Below are positions 25,288 through 32,085 of a stretch of DNA of 37,455 bases, piece after piece (the stretch's first letter is position 1; each line of letters begins with the position of its first letter). Source of the stretch: an uncultured Celeribacter sp. Its GTDB lineage: Bacteria > Pseudomonadota > Alphaproteobacteria > Rhodobacterales > Rhodobacteraceae. The position numbers were made by a program, and so were the translations under genes. The stretch spans positions 1-37,455 of the forward strand of contig CALLMA010000064.1 of the NCBI GenBank assembly GCA_938008015.1. Reading direction: 5' to 3'. The notes below the pieces were generated by a model, which made no database searches, was not told the origin of the DNA, and saw only the letters and a program-made list of their open reading frames with translations.

Positions 25288-25320
25288 AACTACGCAATTT
25301 TTTGTGAATTCTACGAATAA
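25283..25320 (+). promoter_or_regulatory. CGTAG/CTACG dyad and direct repeat before the HbpS-like gene
   Basis: CGTAG-AA-CTACG (25283-25294) is an inverted repeat overlapping the response regulator stop codon. CTACG recurs at 25311-25315, exactly 21 bp after the first CTACG (25290), so two half-sites lie on the same helix face. A dyad plus a phased third half-site before the next gene is a reasonable target for the FixJ/NarL-type regulator. Binding is inferred. Confidence 0.55.
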
Positions 25321-25375
25321 CACTCAGATGGGATGCGCACTACAATAAGGGCATAAGTTCAACAAAAGGAAATAT

Positions 25376-25861
25376 ATGATGATCCGTTCTATTGCTCTTG
25401 CGACTGCTTTGCTCACACCGATCGCGTCTGTCGCGCAAAGCTTGCCGACAGCACCTTATCTACCGCTTGAAATGGCGACTAAGGCTGCCCAAACAGCTGT
25501 AGAAGCATGTGCTGCTGAAGGCTACAATGTAAGTGTTGCCGTGGTTGCGCGCAGCGGTGAGACGAAAGTTCTTTTACGTGCTGATAATGCGGGCCCGCAC
25601 ACAGTTGGCTCAAGCACAGGCAAAGCCTTTACATCTGCGAGCATGGGCCGCGACACGAAAGGCCTTGCTGGCTTTATCGGCGCGAAACCTGAAAATGGTG
25701 GTCTACGCGATATGGACAACCGTCTCGTCATTCAAGCGGGTGGTTTGCCAATCCGCATCGAAGGCGCTTTGGTTGGCGGTATCGGTGCTGGTGGCGCTCC
25801 ATCAGGTGTTATCGATGAAACATGCGTGCGCGCAGGCCTAGACGCAATCGGCGCTGAATAA
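25376..25861 (+). CDS. Secreted GlcG/HbpS-like haem-binding family protein (DUF336)
   Basis: The protein has 161 aa with a signal peptide (MIRSIALATALLTPIASVAQ). The mature part has the family pattern: ATKAAQTAVEACAAEGYNVS, VVARSGETKVLLRADNAGPHT, SSTGKAFTSASMGR and the Gly-rich GALVGGIGAGGAPSGVIDE. In Streptomyces, secreted HbpS binds haem and interacts with the SenS/SenR two-component system; here a family member follows a two-component operon directly. AAAAGGA precedes the ATG. A candidate regulator site lies upstream and a terminator follows. The haem link is family knowledge and is not visible in the sequence. Confidence 0.86.
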   Translation: MMIRSIALATALLTPIASVAQSLPTAPYLPLEMATKAAQTAVEACAAEGYNVSVAVVARSGETKVLLRADNAGPHTVGSSTGKAFTSASMGRDTKGLAGFIGAKPENGGLRDMDNRLVIQAGGLPIRIEGALVGGIGAGGAPSGVIDETCVRAGLDAIGAE

Positions 25862-25867
25862 GTTATG

Positions 25868-25905
25868 TGGCCCGTCTCTTTGTAGGGCGGGCCATATTCT
25901 TTTCT
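25868..25905 (+). terminator. Terminator after the HbpS-like gene
   Basis: TGGCCCG (25868-25874) pairs with CGGGCCA (25888-25894) around a 13-base loop, followed by a pyrimidine-rich TATTCTTTTC tract. Confidence 0.7.
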
Positions 25906-25930
25906 AGGGTCTCATAATTTTATTCATTTT

Positions 25931-26140
25931 GGCCCTGTTTTAAAAATTTAGAGTATCGATTTTTGCTCAGTTTGAGGCGTTTTCCATGAGCAGATTTTAA
26001 ATGGTGCCATTGCCCGAGGTGATATTATTCTTAGGGCGGTATGTTGGCATTGTGGTGGAGGTGTTCCCCATTAAGATTTGACAGATATGCTCTCAAATCA
26101 TTGATAAATAGCATGAAAAGACGTTGGAAGTGCTCGTTTT
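25931..26140 (+). pseudogene. Decayed left end of an IS6-family element
   Basis: The sequence starts with GGCCCTGTTTTAAAAA, matching the IS6 terminal repeat at 41. It then tracks the complete element base by base with many changes: TTGAGGCGTTTTCCATGAG against TTGAGGAGATTTTCAATGAG, then AAATGGTGCCATTGCCCGAG against AAATGGCGTCATTATCGAG, and TTAGGGCGGTATGTTGGCAT against TTTGGGCGGTGCGTTGGTAT. Similarity is clear to about 26060 and weak to about 26140. No right end or open frame remains. It lies directly upstream of Hint protein 2. Confidence 0.8.
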
Positions 26141-26203
26141 CGGCCTTTACAATATAGCAGGATCGGGGCACATCAGAGTGCTATATTCGCGAGGAGCCCT
26201 AGT

Positions 26204-27463
26204 TTGCCAGTCACTACAACTTTAACGTATGATAACCACGATTTTGGCGATGAAGATGTAACTATTGGTAATGGTGGGTCTTCGAACACCAATCCGAACG
26301 GATGGGTTGTCACAGAAACCGGTGCCAGTGGCGTCGGAGTAAAAGACGGAGATTCCTCCTCTGGAGTCGATGCTGTCGGTACAGTTAAAGGGGTTGGCGG
26401 CAGCATCTTTGCGGCGGGCACGTTTTCTTCTCTCGGCAATGTTTCCGACGAGGGATTTGATGCTGATCTGACTCATATTTCGACTCAAATCACCTTGAGC
26501 CGGGCCAGCGATCTGCAAGACAGCAATTTTATCAGACTGTTTGCGGACATTGATGGGGACGGCGTTGCAGATAGCAATGAAATTATTGCAACATTTGCTA
26601 TCGGCATCTCAAATACCAACTTAGCAGACGATGTTACATTTGCCTCTGGCTCTGACACCACGGGCTTTGGCCTATCTACTGCAGGAGCAAATACCGAAGT
26701 TACCCGAAATTACACCCTTGATTTGACGGGGATATCTGCCTCCCAAAGGGCCCTATGGGCAGATCACGGGATTGGGATTGAGTTTCGATCAAACAGTGGC
26801 AGCGGCGAGTATGCTGTGCACAGTATCGGAGCTCAGATGGTGGTGTGTTTCGCCGCGGAAACACAAATACAGACGCCTGAAGGCCTGCGCGAAATTCAAG
26901 ATCTAAAAGCGGGTGATTTGGTGAAAACCGCTCAAAACGGCGAGCAGCCCATCCTCTGGATCGGCTCTAGAAAGCTTTCTGCAGCTGATCTGCGGGCCAA
27001 CCCCAAGCTGCGCCCAGTGCGCATTCTTGCGGGGGCGTTGGGCGGCGGCCTCCCCAAACACGACCTGTTGGTGTCGCGACAGCATCGCATGCAGATTTCC
27101 TCCAAGATTGCCGAGCGCATGATTGGCCATCGCGACGTACTCGTTCCTGCGATCAAGCTGACGGCAATGCCTGGGATATTTGTTGATGACACTGTCGAAA
27201 GCGTAGAGTATTTCCATATGCTCTTTGGCCAACATGAGGTGGTGTTTGCTGAAGGTGCACCGGCGGAAAGCCTTTTTACGGGCCCTGAGGCCCTCAAGGC
27301 GGTTTCGGAAGACGCGCGGATCGAAATCCTTACGCTGATGCCGGAATTGGAAAGGTTGGAGCTTGCGCCTAAGCCCGCGCTTGCGATCCCTGGCCTGAAA
27401 GCTCAAAATCGATTGCTTTCGCGGCATGCTAAAAACAAAAAAGTATTATTGACGGACTATTGA
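26204..27463 (+). CDS. Hint-domain (hedgehog/intein-like) protein 2 with an EF-hand-like loop
   Basis: The protein has 419 aa and starts with TTG at 26204, supported by GAGGAG (26191-26196) 7 bp upstream; no ATG is near. Residues 1-214 form a Gly/Ser/Asp-rich beta domain with one textbook EF-hand loop, DIDGDGVADSNE, so calcium binding outside the cell is likely. The Hint domain begins at Cys215 (CFAAETQIQTPEGLREIQDL), with VSRQHRMQISSKI and FGQHEVVFAEGAPAESLFTG. It aligns along its length with the Hint domain of protein 1, while the N-terminal halves share nothing obvious. No signal peptide is seen. A decayed IS6 end precedes the gene. Confidence 0.85.
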   Translation: MPVTTTLTYDNHDFGDEDVTIGNGGSSNTNPNGWVVTETGASGVGVKDGDSSSGVDAVGTVKGVGGSIFAAGTFSSLGNVSDEGFDADLTHISTQITLSRASDLQDSNFIRLFADIDGDGVADSNEIIATFAIGISNTNLADDVTFASGSDTTGFGLSTAGANTEVTRNYTLDLTGISASQRALWADHGIGIEFRSNSGSGEYAVHSIGAQMVVCFAAETQIQTPEGLREIQDLKAGDLVKTAQNGEQPILWIGSRKLSAADLRANPKLRPVRILAGALGGGLPKHDLLVSRQHRMQISSKIAERMIGHRDVLVPAIKLTAMPGIFVDDTVESVEYFHMLFGQHEVVFAEGAPAESLFTGPEALKAVSEDARIEILTLMPELERLELAPKPALAIPGLKAQNRLLSRHAKNKKVLLTDY

Positions 27464-27918
27464 AGGCCAGCGCCGCGCGGATTGAAGCCTTCGCGCGCCT
27501 TGAGAGTCCTGCCTGCAAAATTGCGCATCTGAGCATGGTGAACTGAGCCCATAGCATGGAGCAGTGGTCTTCGAATGGTGCGGTTAATCAGCGCCAAAAA
27601 CAGCCGATTTGCGCCATGAAGATGCAAATGCAAGGCTGATATTTTGCCCTTAGATTAACCATATGTTAATCAGTTAATCGGTAATTATTTGGTGTGAGAT
27701 AATTTTTCCAAAAAAGAGTTGAGAAATATTTCAAACAAATACAAGATGAACCATCTCAGTGCAGACTATTCAATGGATAGAATTGTAAGGTGGAATTAGG
27801 GTTGGAATGGGAAATTGTACAAAATAGCAGGCGAGATTATTTTGCCAGTTGGCAGTTTTATTAAACTGTATTTTGTTTTTCCGATAGTTACGCTCGCAAG
27901 TATTAAGGGAGATACATT
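27464..27918. other. AT-rich intergenic region with a GATTAAC dyad
   Basis: No gene is supported here. The region changes from GC-rich just after the Hint gene to strongly AT-rich after about 27650. It contains GATTAAC (27653-27659), five bases, GTTAATC (27665-27671), a perfect dyad, plus a further GTTAATC at 27673-27679. It probably holds the promoter and operator of the peptide-binding protein gene. Confidence 0.5.
27653..27679. promoter_or_regulatory. GATTAAC/GTTAATC dyad with extra half-site
   Basis: GATTAAC-CATAT-GTTAATC is a perfect 7+7 inverted repeat at 27653-27671. A third half-site GTTAATC lies at 27673-27679, 8 bp after the second. It sits about 240 bp before the binding-protein start, and no regulator gene is adjacent. 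Confidence 0.45.
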
Positions 27919-29499
27919 ATGAAAACGACAGCTAGTATTTTAGCATTGACGGCATTTGTTGGCTCAATGAGCGCGGCTGGTGCAGAGACTTTGAATTGGG
28001 CACGAGCTGGGGATGCATTAACGCTCGATCCACACGCTCAAAACGAAGGTCCAACACATACAGTCCGACACCAAATGTATGAGCCACTTATTATTCGTGA
28101 TCAGACGGGCGCTTTTGAAGCGGCGCTTGCAACAAGCTGGGCGCCAAGTGAGAGCAATCCAAATGTTTGGGTGTTTAAGCTGCGCGAGGGTGTCAAATTC
28201 CATGATGGCGCTGATTTTACGGCTGAAGATGTTGTGTTCAGTTATAAGCGTGCCACTCATGAAAATTCGGACATGAAAGAGCTCCTTAATTCTATCAAAG
28301 AAGTCCGTGCAGTTGATGATTACACTGTTGAGATTGAGACGAATGGCCCCAATCCTATTTTGCCATCTAACCTGACTGATATCTTTATCATGGATAAAGA
28401 TTGGGCGGAGGCGAATGATTCTGTTCAAGTGCAAGATTTTGAAGGGGGCGAAATCACTTTCGCAACAACAAACGTGAACGGGACGGGTGCATATATCCTC
28501 GAAAGCCGTGAACCGGATGTGAAAACTGTGATGGTGCGCAATGAGAACTATTGGGGAAAAGATCAATTCCCAATGGAAGTGAGCAAAATTGTCTATACAC
28601 CTATTCAAAACGCGGCAACGCGCGTTGCGGCCCTCTTATCTGGCGAAGTGAACTTTTTGCAAGATATGCCGGTACAAGATATTAACCGTGTGAACAGTGT
28701 AAATGGCCTAACAGTTAAAAAAGCGCCGCAGAACCGAGTTATTTTCTTCGGGATGAACCAAGGCGCACAAGATTTAGATTCTGATAATGTGGACGGCAAA
28801 AACCCACTCTCAGATGTGCGTGTGCGCAAAGCGATGTCGATGGCAATCAATCGCGACGCGATCCAAAAGGTTGTGATGCGTGACCAATCCGAACCTGCTG
28901 GTATGATTGCGCCGCCGTTTGTGAATGGTTGGACAGCTGCGATGGATAGCGAAAGTTCAACAAATGTTGAAGCGGCTAAAGAGCTGATGAAAGAAGCAGG
29001 ATATGCGGACGGCTTCTCAATTCGCCTCGATTGCCCAAATGATCGCTACGTGAATGATGAGGCGATCTGTCAAGCGGCTGTTGGGATGCTGGGCCAGATT
29101 GGCGTTAATGTAAATCTTGACGCAAAACCAAAAGCACAGCACTTCCCGCTCATCACAGATGGGAAGACAGACTTCTATATGCTGGGTTGGGGCGTTCCTA
29201 CATATGATTCCGAATATATCTTTAACTTCCTTGTCCATGGTCGTGAGAGCGATATTGGCACGTGGAATGGAACGGGCTTCAATAATGCGGAAGTAAACGC
29301 GAAAATTAAAACACTGCCATCAAATACGAACCTAGAGCAGCGTAACGCGGATATCGCAAGCATTTGGCGTGTTGTGCAAGACGAGCAGCTTTATATCCCG
29401 ATCCACCACCAAGTGTTGAACTGGGGCATGGCAAGCAATGTCGGCATTTCTGTTGATCCGGAAGATAAGCCGGTGGTTAAATACTTCACAATGAAATAG
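27919..29499 (+). CDS. Peptide-type ABC transporter substrate-binding protein (DppA/SBP_bac_5)
   Basis: The protein has 526 aa, the usual family length. A signal peptide (ASILALTAFVGSMSAAGA) is followed by family 5 features: TLDPHAQNEGPTHTVRHQMY, EPLI, WVFKLREGVKFHDGADFTAE, DVVFSYKRA and SDVRVRKAMSMAINRDAI. It would deliver peptides, opines or other solutes to a Dpp/Opp-type importer. No permease or ATPase gene lies nearby, so it is an orphan that must use a transporter encoded elsewhere. AAGGGAG precedes the ATG. The downstream gene is convergent. Confidence 0.9.
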   Translation: MKTTASILALTAFVGSMSAAGAETLNWARAGDALTLDPHAQNEGPTHTVRHQMYEPLIIRDQTGAFEAALATSWAPSESNPNVWVFKLREGVKFHDGADFTAEDVVFSYKRATHENSDMKELLNSIKEVRAVDDYTVEIETNGPNPILPSNLTDIFIMDKDWAEANDSVQVQDFEGGEITFATTNVNGTGAYILESREPDVKTVMVRNENYWGKDQFPMEVSKIVYTPIQNAATRVAALLSGEVNFLQDMPVQDINRVNSVNGLTVKKAPQNRVIFFGMNQGAQDLDSDNVDGKNPLSDVRVRKAMSMAINRDAIQKVVMRDQSEPAGMIAPPFVNGWTAAMDSESSTNVEAAKELMKEAGYADGFSIRLDCPNDRYVNDEAICQAAVGMLGQIGVNVNLDAKPKAQHFPLITDGKTDFYMLGWGVPTYDSEYIFNFLVHGRESDIGTWNGTGFNNAEVNAKIKTLPSNTNLEQRNADIASIWRVVQDEQLYIPIHHQVLNWGMASNVGISVDPEDKPVVKYFTMK

Positions 29500-29513
29500 T
29501 ACTTTAAGATATG

Positions 29514-29545
29514 ATCCTAGCCCCGCCGGCGGTGGGACTAGGGAT
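29514..29545. terminator. Hairpin between convergent genes
   Basis: ATCCTAG (29514-29520) pairs with CTAGGGAT (29538-29545) with one bulge, enclosing a GC-rich inner helix of CCCC/GGTGGG type around CCGGCG. It is a strong imperfect stem-loop at the end of the binding-protein gene, without a clear T-run. Confidence 0.55.
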
Positions 29546-29562
29546 TCGTAGAAAGAGAAATT

Positions 29563-30549
29563 TTATAAAGTGGTGCTGTTAAATCGCTTACGATATTGGA
29601 TAGGCGGAATAGAAAATTGTTGTTTGAAGTCTTTTCGAAAAGCTTCTTCGGAACCAAAGCCACAAGTGTGCCAAATATCGGCAAGTGGCAAATTAGAATT
29701 TTCTAACAATTCCGCAGCACGTGAAATGCGTTCAAATTTAAGCCATTTGAGCGGTGTGATCCCAAGCTCATCATGAAATCGCCGCGTTAAAGTTCGGCTG
29801 CTAATACCTGAAAAATCTGCCATATTTTCTACAGACCAAGTTCTATTAATGGTTGCGCGAACGTGCTCTTGTAGCAGCGATATGCTTTTGCCTATTCTTT
29901 CTGATGGGGCAGGGTATGGAATGAATTGCTTTTGTCCACCATCGCGTTGTGGTGGCAAGATAAGCCTTTTTGCAACACTTGCCGCAGCTTTTGCACCAAA
30001 GTCTTGGCGAATGATATGGAGTCCTAAATCAATGCCTGAGGCAGAACCAGCCGCAGAATAGATTCTATTATTTTCAATAAATAAAACGTCAGGATTAACA
30101 TCTATACGAGGGTATTTTTGTGCCAACTCATTTGCGAAGCGCCAATGCGTTGTCGCGGTTTTGTTTTCAAGTAATCCGGCAGCAGCTAGTACAAATACGC
30201 CCGAACAAAATGATGCGATGCGCGCACCATTTGTATAAGCTTTTTGTAATGCGGCACATAAAGACGATGGGACTTCTGTATCAATGGATGTCCAACCCGG
30301 TATAATAATGATGTCCTTGTATTCTATAGCACTCAAACTAGCATTCGCATCAATCGTTATGCCACCAAGTGCCTTTATGGGGCCGTCTTCGGCTTTAATG
30401 ACTTCACACTGGTACCAGTTTTTAAATTCAGGACGAGGCAGAGCAAACAGCTCCGTCGCAATACCAAATTCAAAGGTACACAATTGATCATAAATAAGAA
30501 TGCCAACTGAGGGGACAGGTCTCATCTCATTCGTATAGCCTGACATCAT
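29563..30549 (-). CDS. ftrA: FtrA-like GATase1/AraC transcriptional regulator
   Basis: The protein has 328 aa. The first half is a DJ-1/PfpI (GATase1-like) domain with VGILIYDQLCTFEFGIATEL, the nucleophile-elbow region SFCSGVFVLAAAGLLENKTA and THWRF. The second half is an AraC DNA-binding domain: NMADFSGISSRTLTRRFHDE, LGITPLKWLKFERISRAAEL, LADIWHTCGFGSEEAFRKDF. This domain order matches FtrA. Cys is kept in the elbow motif, as is usual in this regulator group. It is divergent from a small NTF2-fold gene and a long dyad sits between them. The name is by family; the target is unproven. Confidence 0.85.
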   Translation of the reverse strand: MMSGYTNEMRPVPSVGILIYDQLCTFEFGIATELFALPRPEFKNWYQCEVIKAEDGPIKALGGITIDANASLSAIEYKDIIIIPGWTSIDTEVPSSLCAALQKAYTNGARIASFCSGVFVLAAAGLLENKTATTHWRFANELAQKYPRIDVNPDVLFIENNRIYSAAGSASGIDLGLHIIRQDFGAKAAASVAKRLILPPQRDGGQKQFIPYPAPSERIGKSISLLQEHVRATINRTWSVENMADFSGISSRTLTRRFHDELGITPLKWLKFERISRAAELLENSNLPLADIWHTCGFGSEEAFRKDFKQQFSIPPIQYRKRFNSTTL

Positions 30550-30566
30550 GATTGTCCGTTTTATAC

Positions 30567-30594
30567 TGAATATTGTCTTTTCAGACTATATTCA
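30567..30594. promoter_or_regulatory. 28-bp imperfect dyad in the FtrA/NTF2 divergent promoter
   Basis: TGAATATTGTCT (30567-30578) and AGACTATATTCA (30583-30594) are inverted repeats matching at 11 of 12 positions around the 4-base centre TTTC. It starts 18 bp outside the ftrA start and lies about 50 bp before the NTF2-type gene. It is the best operator candidate for the AraC-type regulator. Confidence 0.62.
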
Positions 30595-30643
30595 TGTTTC
30601 GAAGCTTGTGGCACGTAGACTGTGATAAAAATAGGAGAAGAAA

Positions 30644-31042
30644 ATGGATACTTTAAATGAACTCACAAGTGCGGTTCAAACGTATTTTGATGCACTATAT
30701 GAATGCGACATTGATAAATTAGCCTTGGTATTTCATCCGGAATCGAGTTTGTTTGATGCGGACACAGGCGAGGTTTTTGTGGAGCCAATTGCAAGTTATA
30801 AAAATGATGTATCAACGCGTGTATCAGCCAAAAGTGTTGGTTTGCCTTTGGAAGCAGCGATATTACTGATTGATTATCTATCCCCGATCAGCGCAGTTGT
30901 TAAAGTGCGCATTCGTATTCATGATAATGTATTTCTTGATCATTTGTCTTTTGTGAAAGGCACGATTGGCTGGCAAATAGTTTCAAAAATATGGCACTTA
31001 GAAAAAGTCATGGATCATCAAGTCTATGAAGCGCAGCTATAA
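30644..31042 (+). CDS. NTF2-fold (lumazine-binding/SnoaL-like) small protein
   Basis: The protein has 132 aa, the size of a single NTF2-like cone fold. It begins ELTSAVQTYFDALYECDIDK, then LALVFHPESSLF; later strands read SAVVKVRIRIHDNVFLDHLS and FVKGTIGWQIVSKIWHLEK. Such proteins bind small ligands or act as isomerases or hydrolases. AGGAGAAG precedes the ATG. It is the only gene facing the divergent FtrA-like regulator and is probably controlled by it. The reaction is unknown. Confidence 0.78.
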   Translation: MDTLNELTSAVQTYFDALYECDIDKLALVFHPESSLFDADTGEVFVEPIASYKNDVSTRVSAKSVGLPLEAAILLIDYLSPISAVVKVRIRIHDNVFLDHLSFVKGTIGWQIVSKIWHLEKVMDHQVYEAQL

Positions 31043-31270
31043 AGCTTTTAAATGCACTCATTTGGCGAACCTAATTCTAATTGTCTTAAACTGTGACATA
31101 AAACGGTATTTGGCACTTGTACTTAAAGAAGTTCATGTAACTCTCTCCTCATTGGGAGCTAGATGAAAAATCTGGCCACCTTGGGTTGGGCAGGGCCTTC
31201 AATGGGTTCTGCGGTTATTTTTTTGGTACAGCTGAAAATACGATGATGGCGTTTTTTGCCGCAATTTTAC
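31043..31270. other. Non-coding or decayed sequence before the binding-protein pseudogene
   Basis: No intact gene is seen. One frame reads AENTMMAFFAAILLCICAFN at about 31230-31290, which resembles a signal peptide and may be the corrupted start of the pseudogene that follows. Frames break repeatedly. Confidence 0.35.
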
Positions 31271-31273
31271 TGT

Positions 31274-31742
31274 GTATTTGCGCCTTTAACCTTTAGCAAT
31301 TCCTTCCTCGTTATTTCCAATCGCGCAGATGCAAGCCAGTTCAACTCATGTCAACTCATGGGCCGATGTAAACTCAGCCGATCTTACTTTTGCGACAATA
31401 CCTGGGACAATTTTCACCAAAATAATTCAAAAATCTGCTCCTCAAGCCAATATTCGGTTACAAGAAGAAGATGAGGTTTGGCATAATCTCGTCGTATCGG
31501 GGCAGGCGGATGTTTCTATGGATTCTGTTATTGGCTGGAATAGCAGGCAAGCACAAAGATATCCTGAGTTAACAATCGCCTTTGGTACAGATGAGCCTAT
31601 CAACCCTATAGAATTTGCGATGATGCTGCCCAAAAACGATCCTGAATGGGCAGATTACATTGCCGAATGGACAAGAAAGCACATCAATAGTGGTTTTCTC
31701 TCCTCCCTTCAGGATAAGCATAAGATGAACCCGCCTAAATAA
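31274..31742 (+). pseudogene. Polar-amino-acid-type ABC substrate-binding protein, C-terminal remnant
   Basis: Two frames join to give a family 3 solute-binding tail. PLTFSNSFLVISNRADASQF is in one frame, and WADVNSADLTFATIPGTIF followed by WHNLVVSGQADVSMDSVIGW is in another. The joint is a perfect tandem duplication of TCAACTCATG (31341-31350 and 31351-31360). Removing one copy restores a continuous reading through DASQF, NSW and ADVNSADL. The N-terminal ligand-binding half is absent. The end (INSGFLSSLQDKH) is a normal family C-terminus, stopping at the TAA at 31740-31742. It is therefore a truncated and frameshifted pseudogene. Confidence 0.75.
31341..31360. repeat. 10-bp tandem duplication TCAACTCATG that breaks the binding-protein frame
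   Basis: The two copies are adjacent and identical. A 10-bp insertion shifts the frame by one, and deleting one copy joins the two homologous frames exactly. Confidence 0.85.
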
Positions 31743-31769
31743 CGGGTGTTTGCATATTCATGCGTCTAT

Positions 31770-31789
31770 CGGCTCACATAGTTGAGCCG
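31770..31789. terminator. Hairpin after the pseudogene
   Basis: CGGCTCA (31770-31776) pairs perfectly with TGAGCCG (31783-31789) around a 6-base loop. No T-run follows, so it is a weak terminator candidate. Confidence 0.4.
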
Positions 31790-32085
31790 GTATGATTTGA
31801 AGTAATATTACATAATTCGCATAAATTATGCCCCTATAGGTGAGTGTTGCTTGACAGCAGAGCAAGGAAGGCCCATATGCCGATTGAAATGTTGTCGCGT
31901 GAGCGATTCGCAGGTCGAATCAAACGACAACTCATTCTGACTGTTCCCCATCACGCAGGGTTCAAATTGTTGCTCCGATAGATTGGGAATCGCCTAATCG
32001 TTCAGGACAGCAAAACCCTCACAGACGATGATATCGTCTACATATAGATACACGCATTAATGGCGATCAGATCGGACTACTTATA
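31790..32085 (+). other. Leader region of the RNA helicase gene, with a short ORF and hairpin
   Basis: A 34-codon ORF (31877-31981, MPIEMLSRERFAGRIKR at its start) has a good AAGGAAGG ribosome site but no recognisable family. AGACGAT-GAT-ATCGTCT (32023-32039) is a perfect inverted repeat 47 bp before the helicase start. Broken frames downstream could be a decayed gene, or this may be a long regulated leader, which cold-shock-type genes often have. Confidence 0.4.

Noticed and set aside
26903-27427. 174-codon minus-strand ORF antisense to Hint protein 2
   Set aside because: It lies wholly within the Hint domain coding region and shows no recognisable protein features.
31980-32085. CsrA-like text (DDDIVYI followed by IDTRINGDQIGLL) in the helicase leader
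   Set aside because: The resemblance to CsrA (GDDIVVTVLEIRGDQVRIGI type) needs a frame change at a stop codon, has no proper N-terminus and could be chance; it is too short to call a pseudogene.
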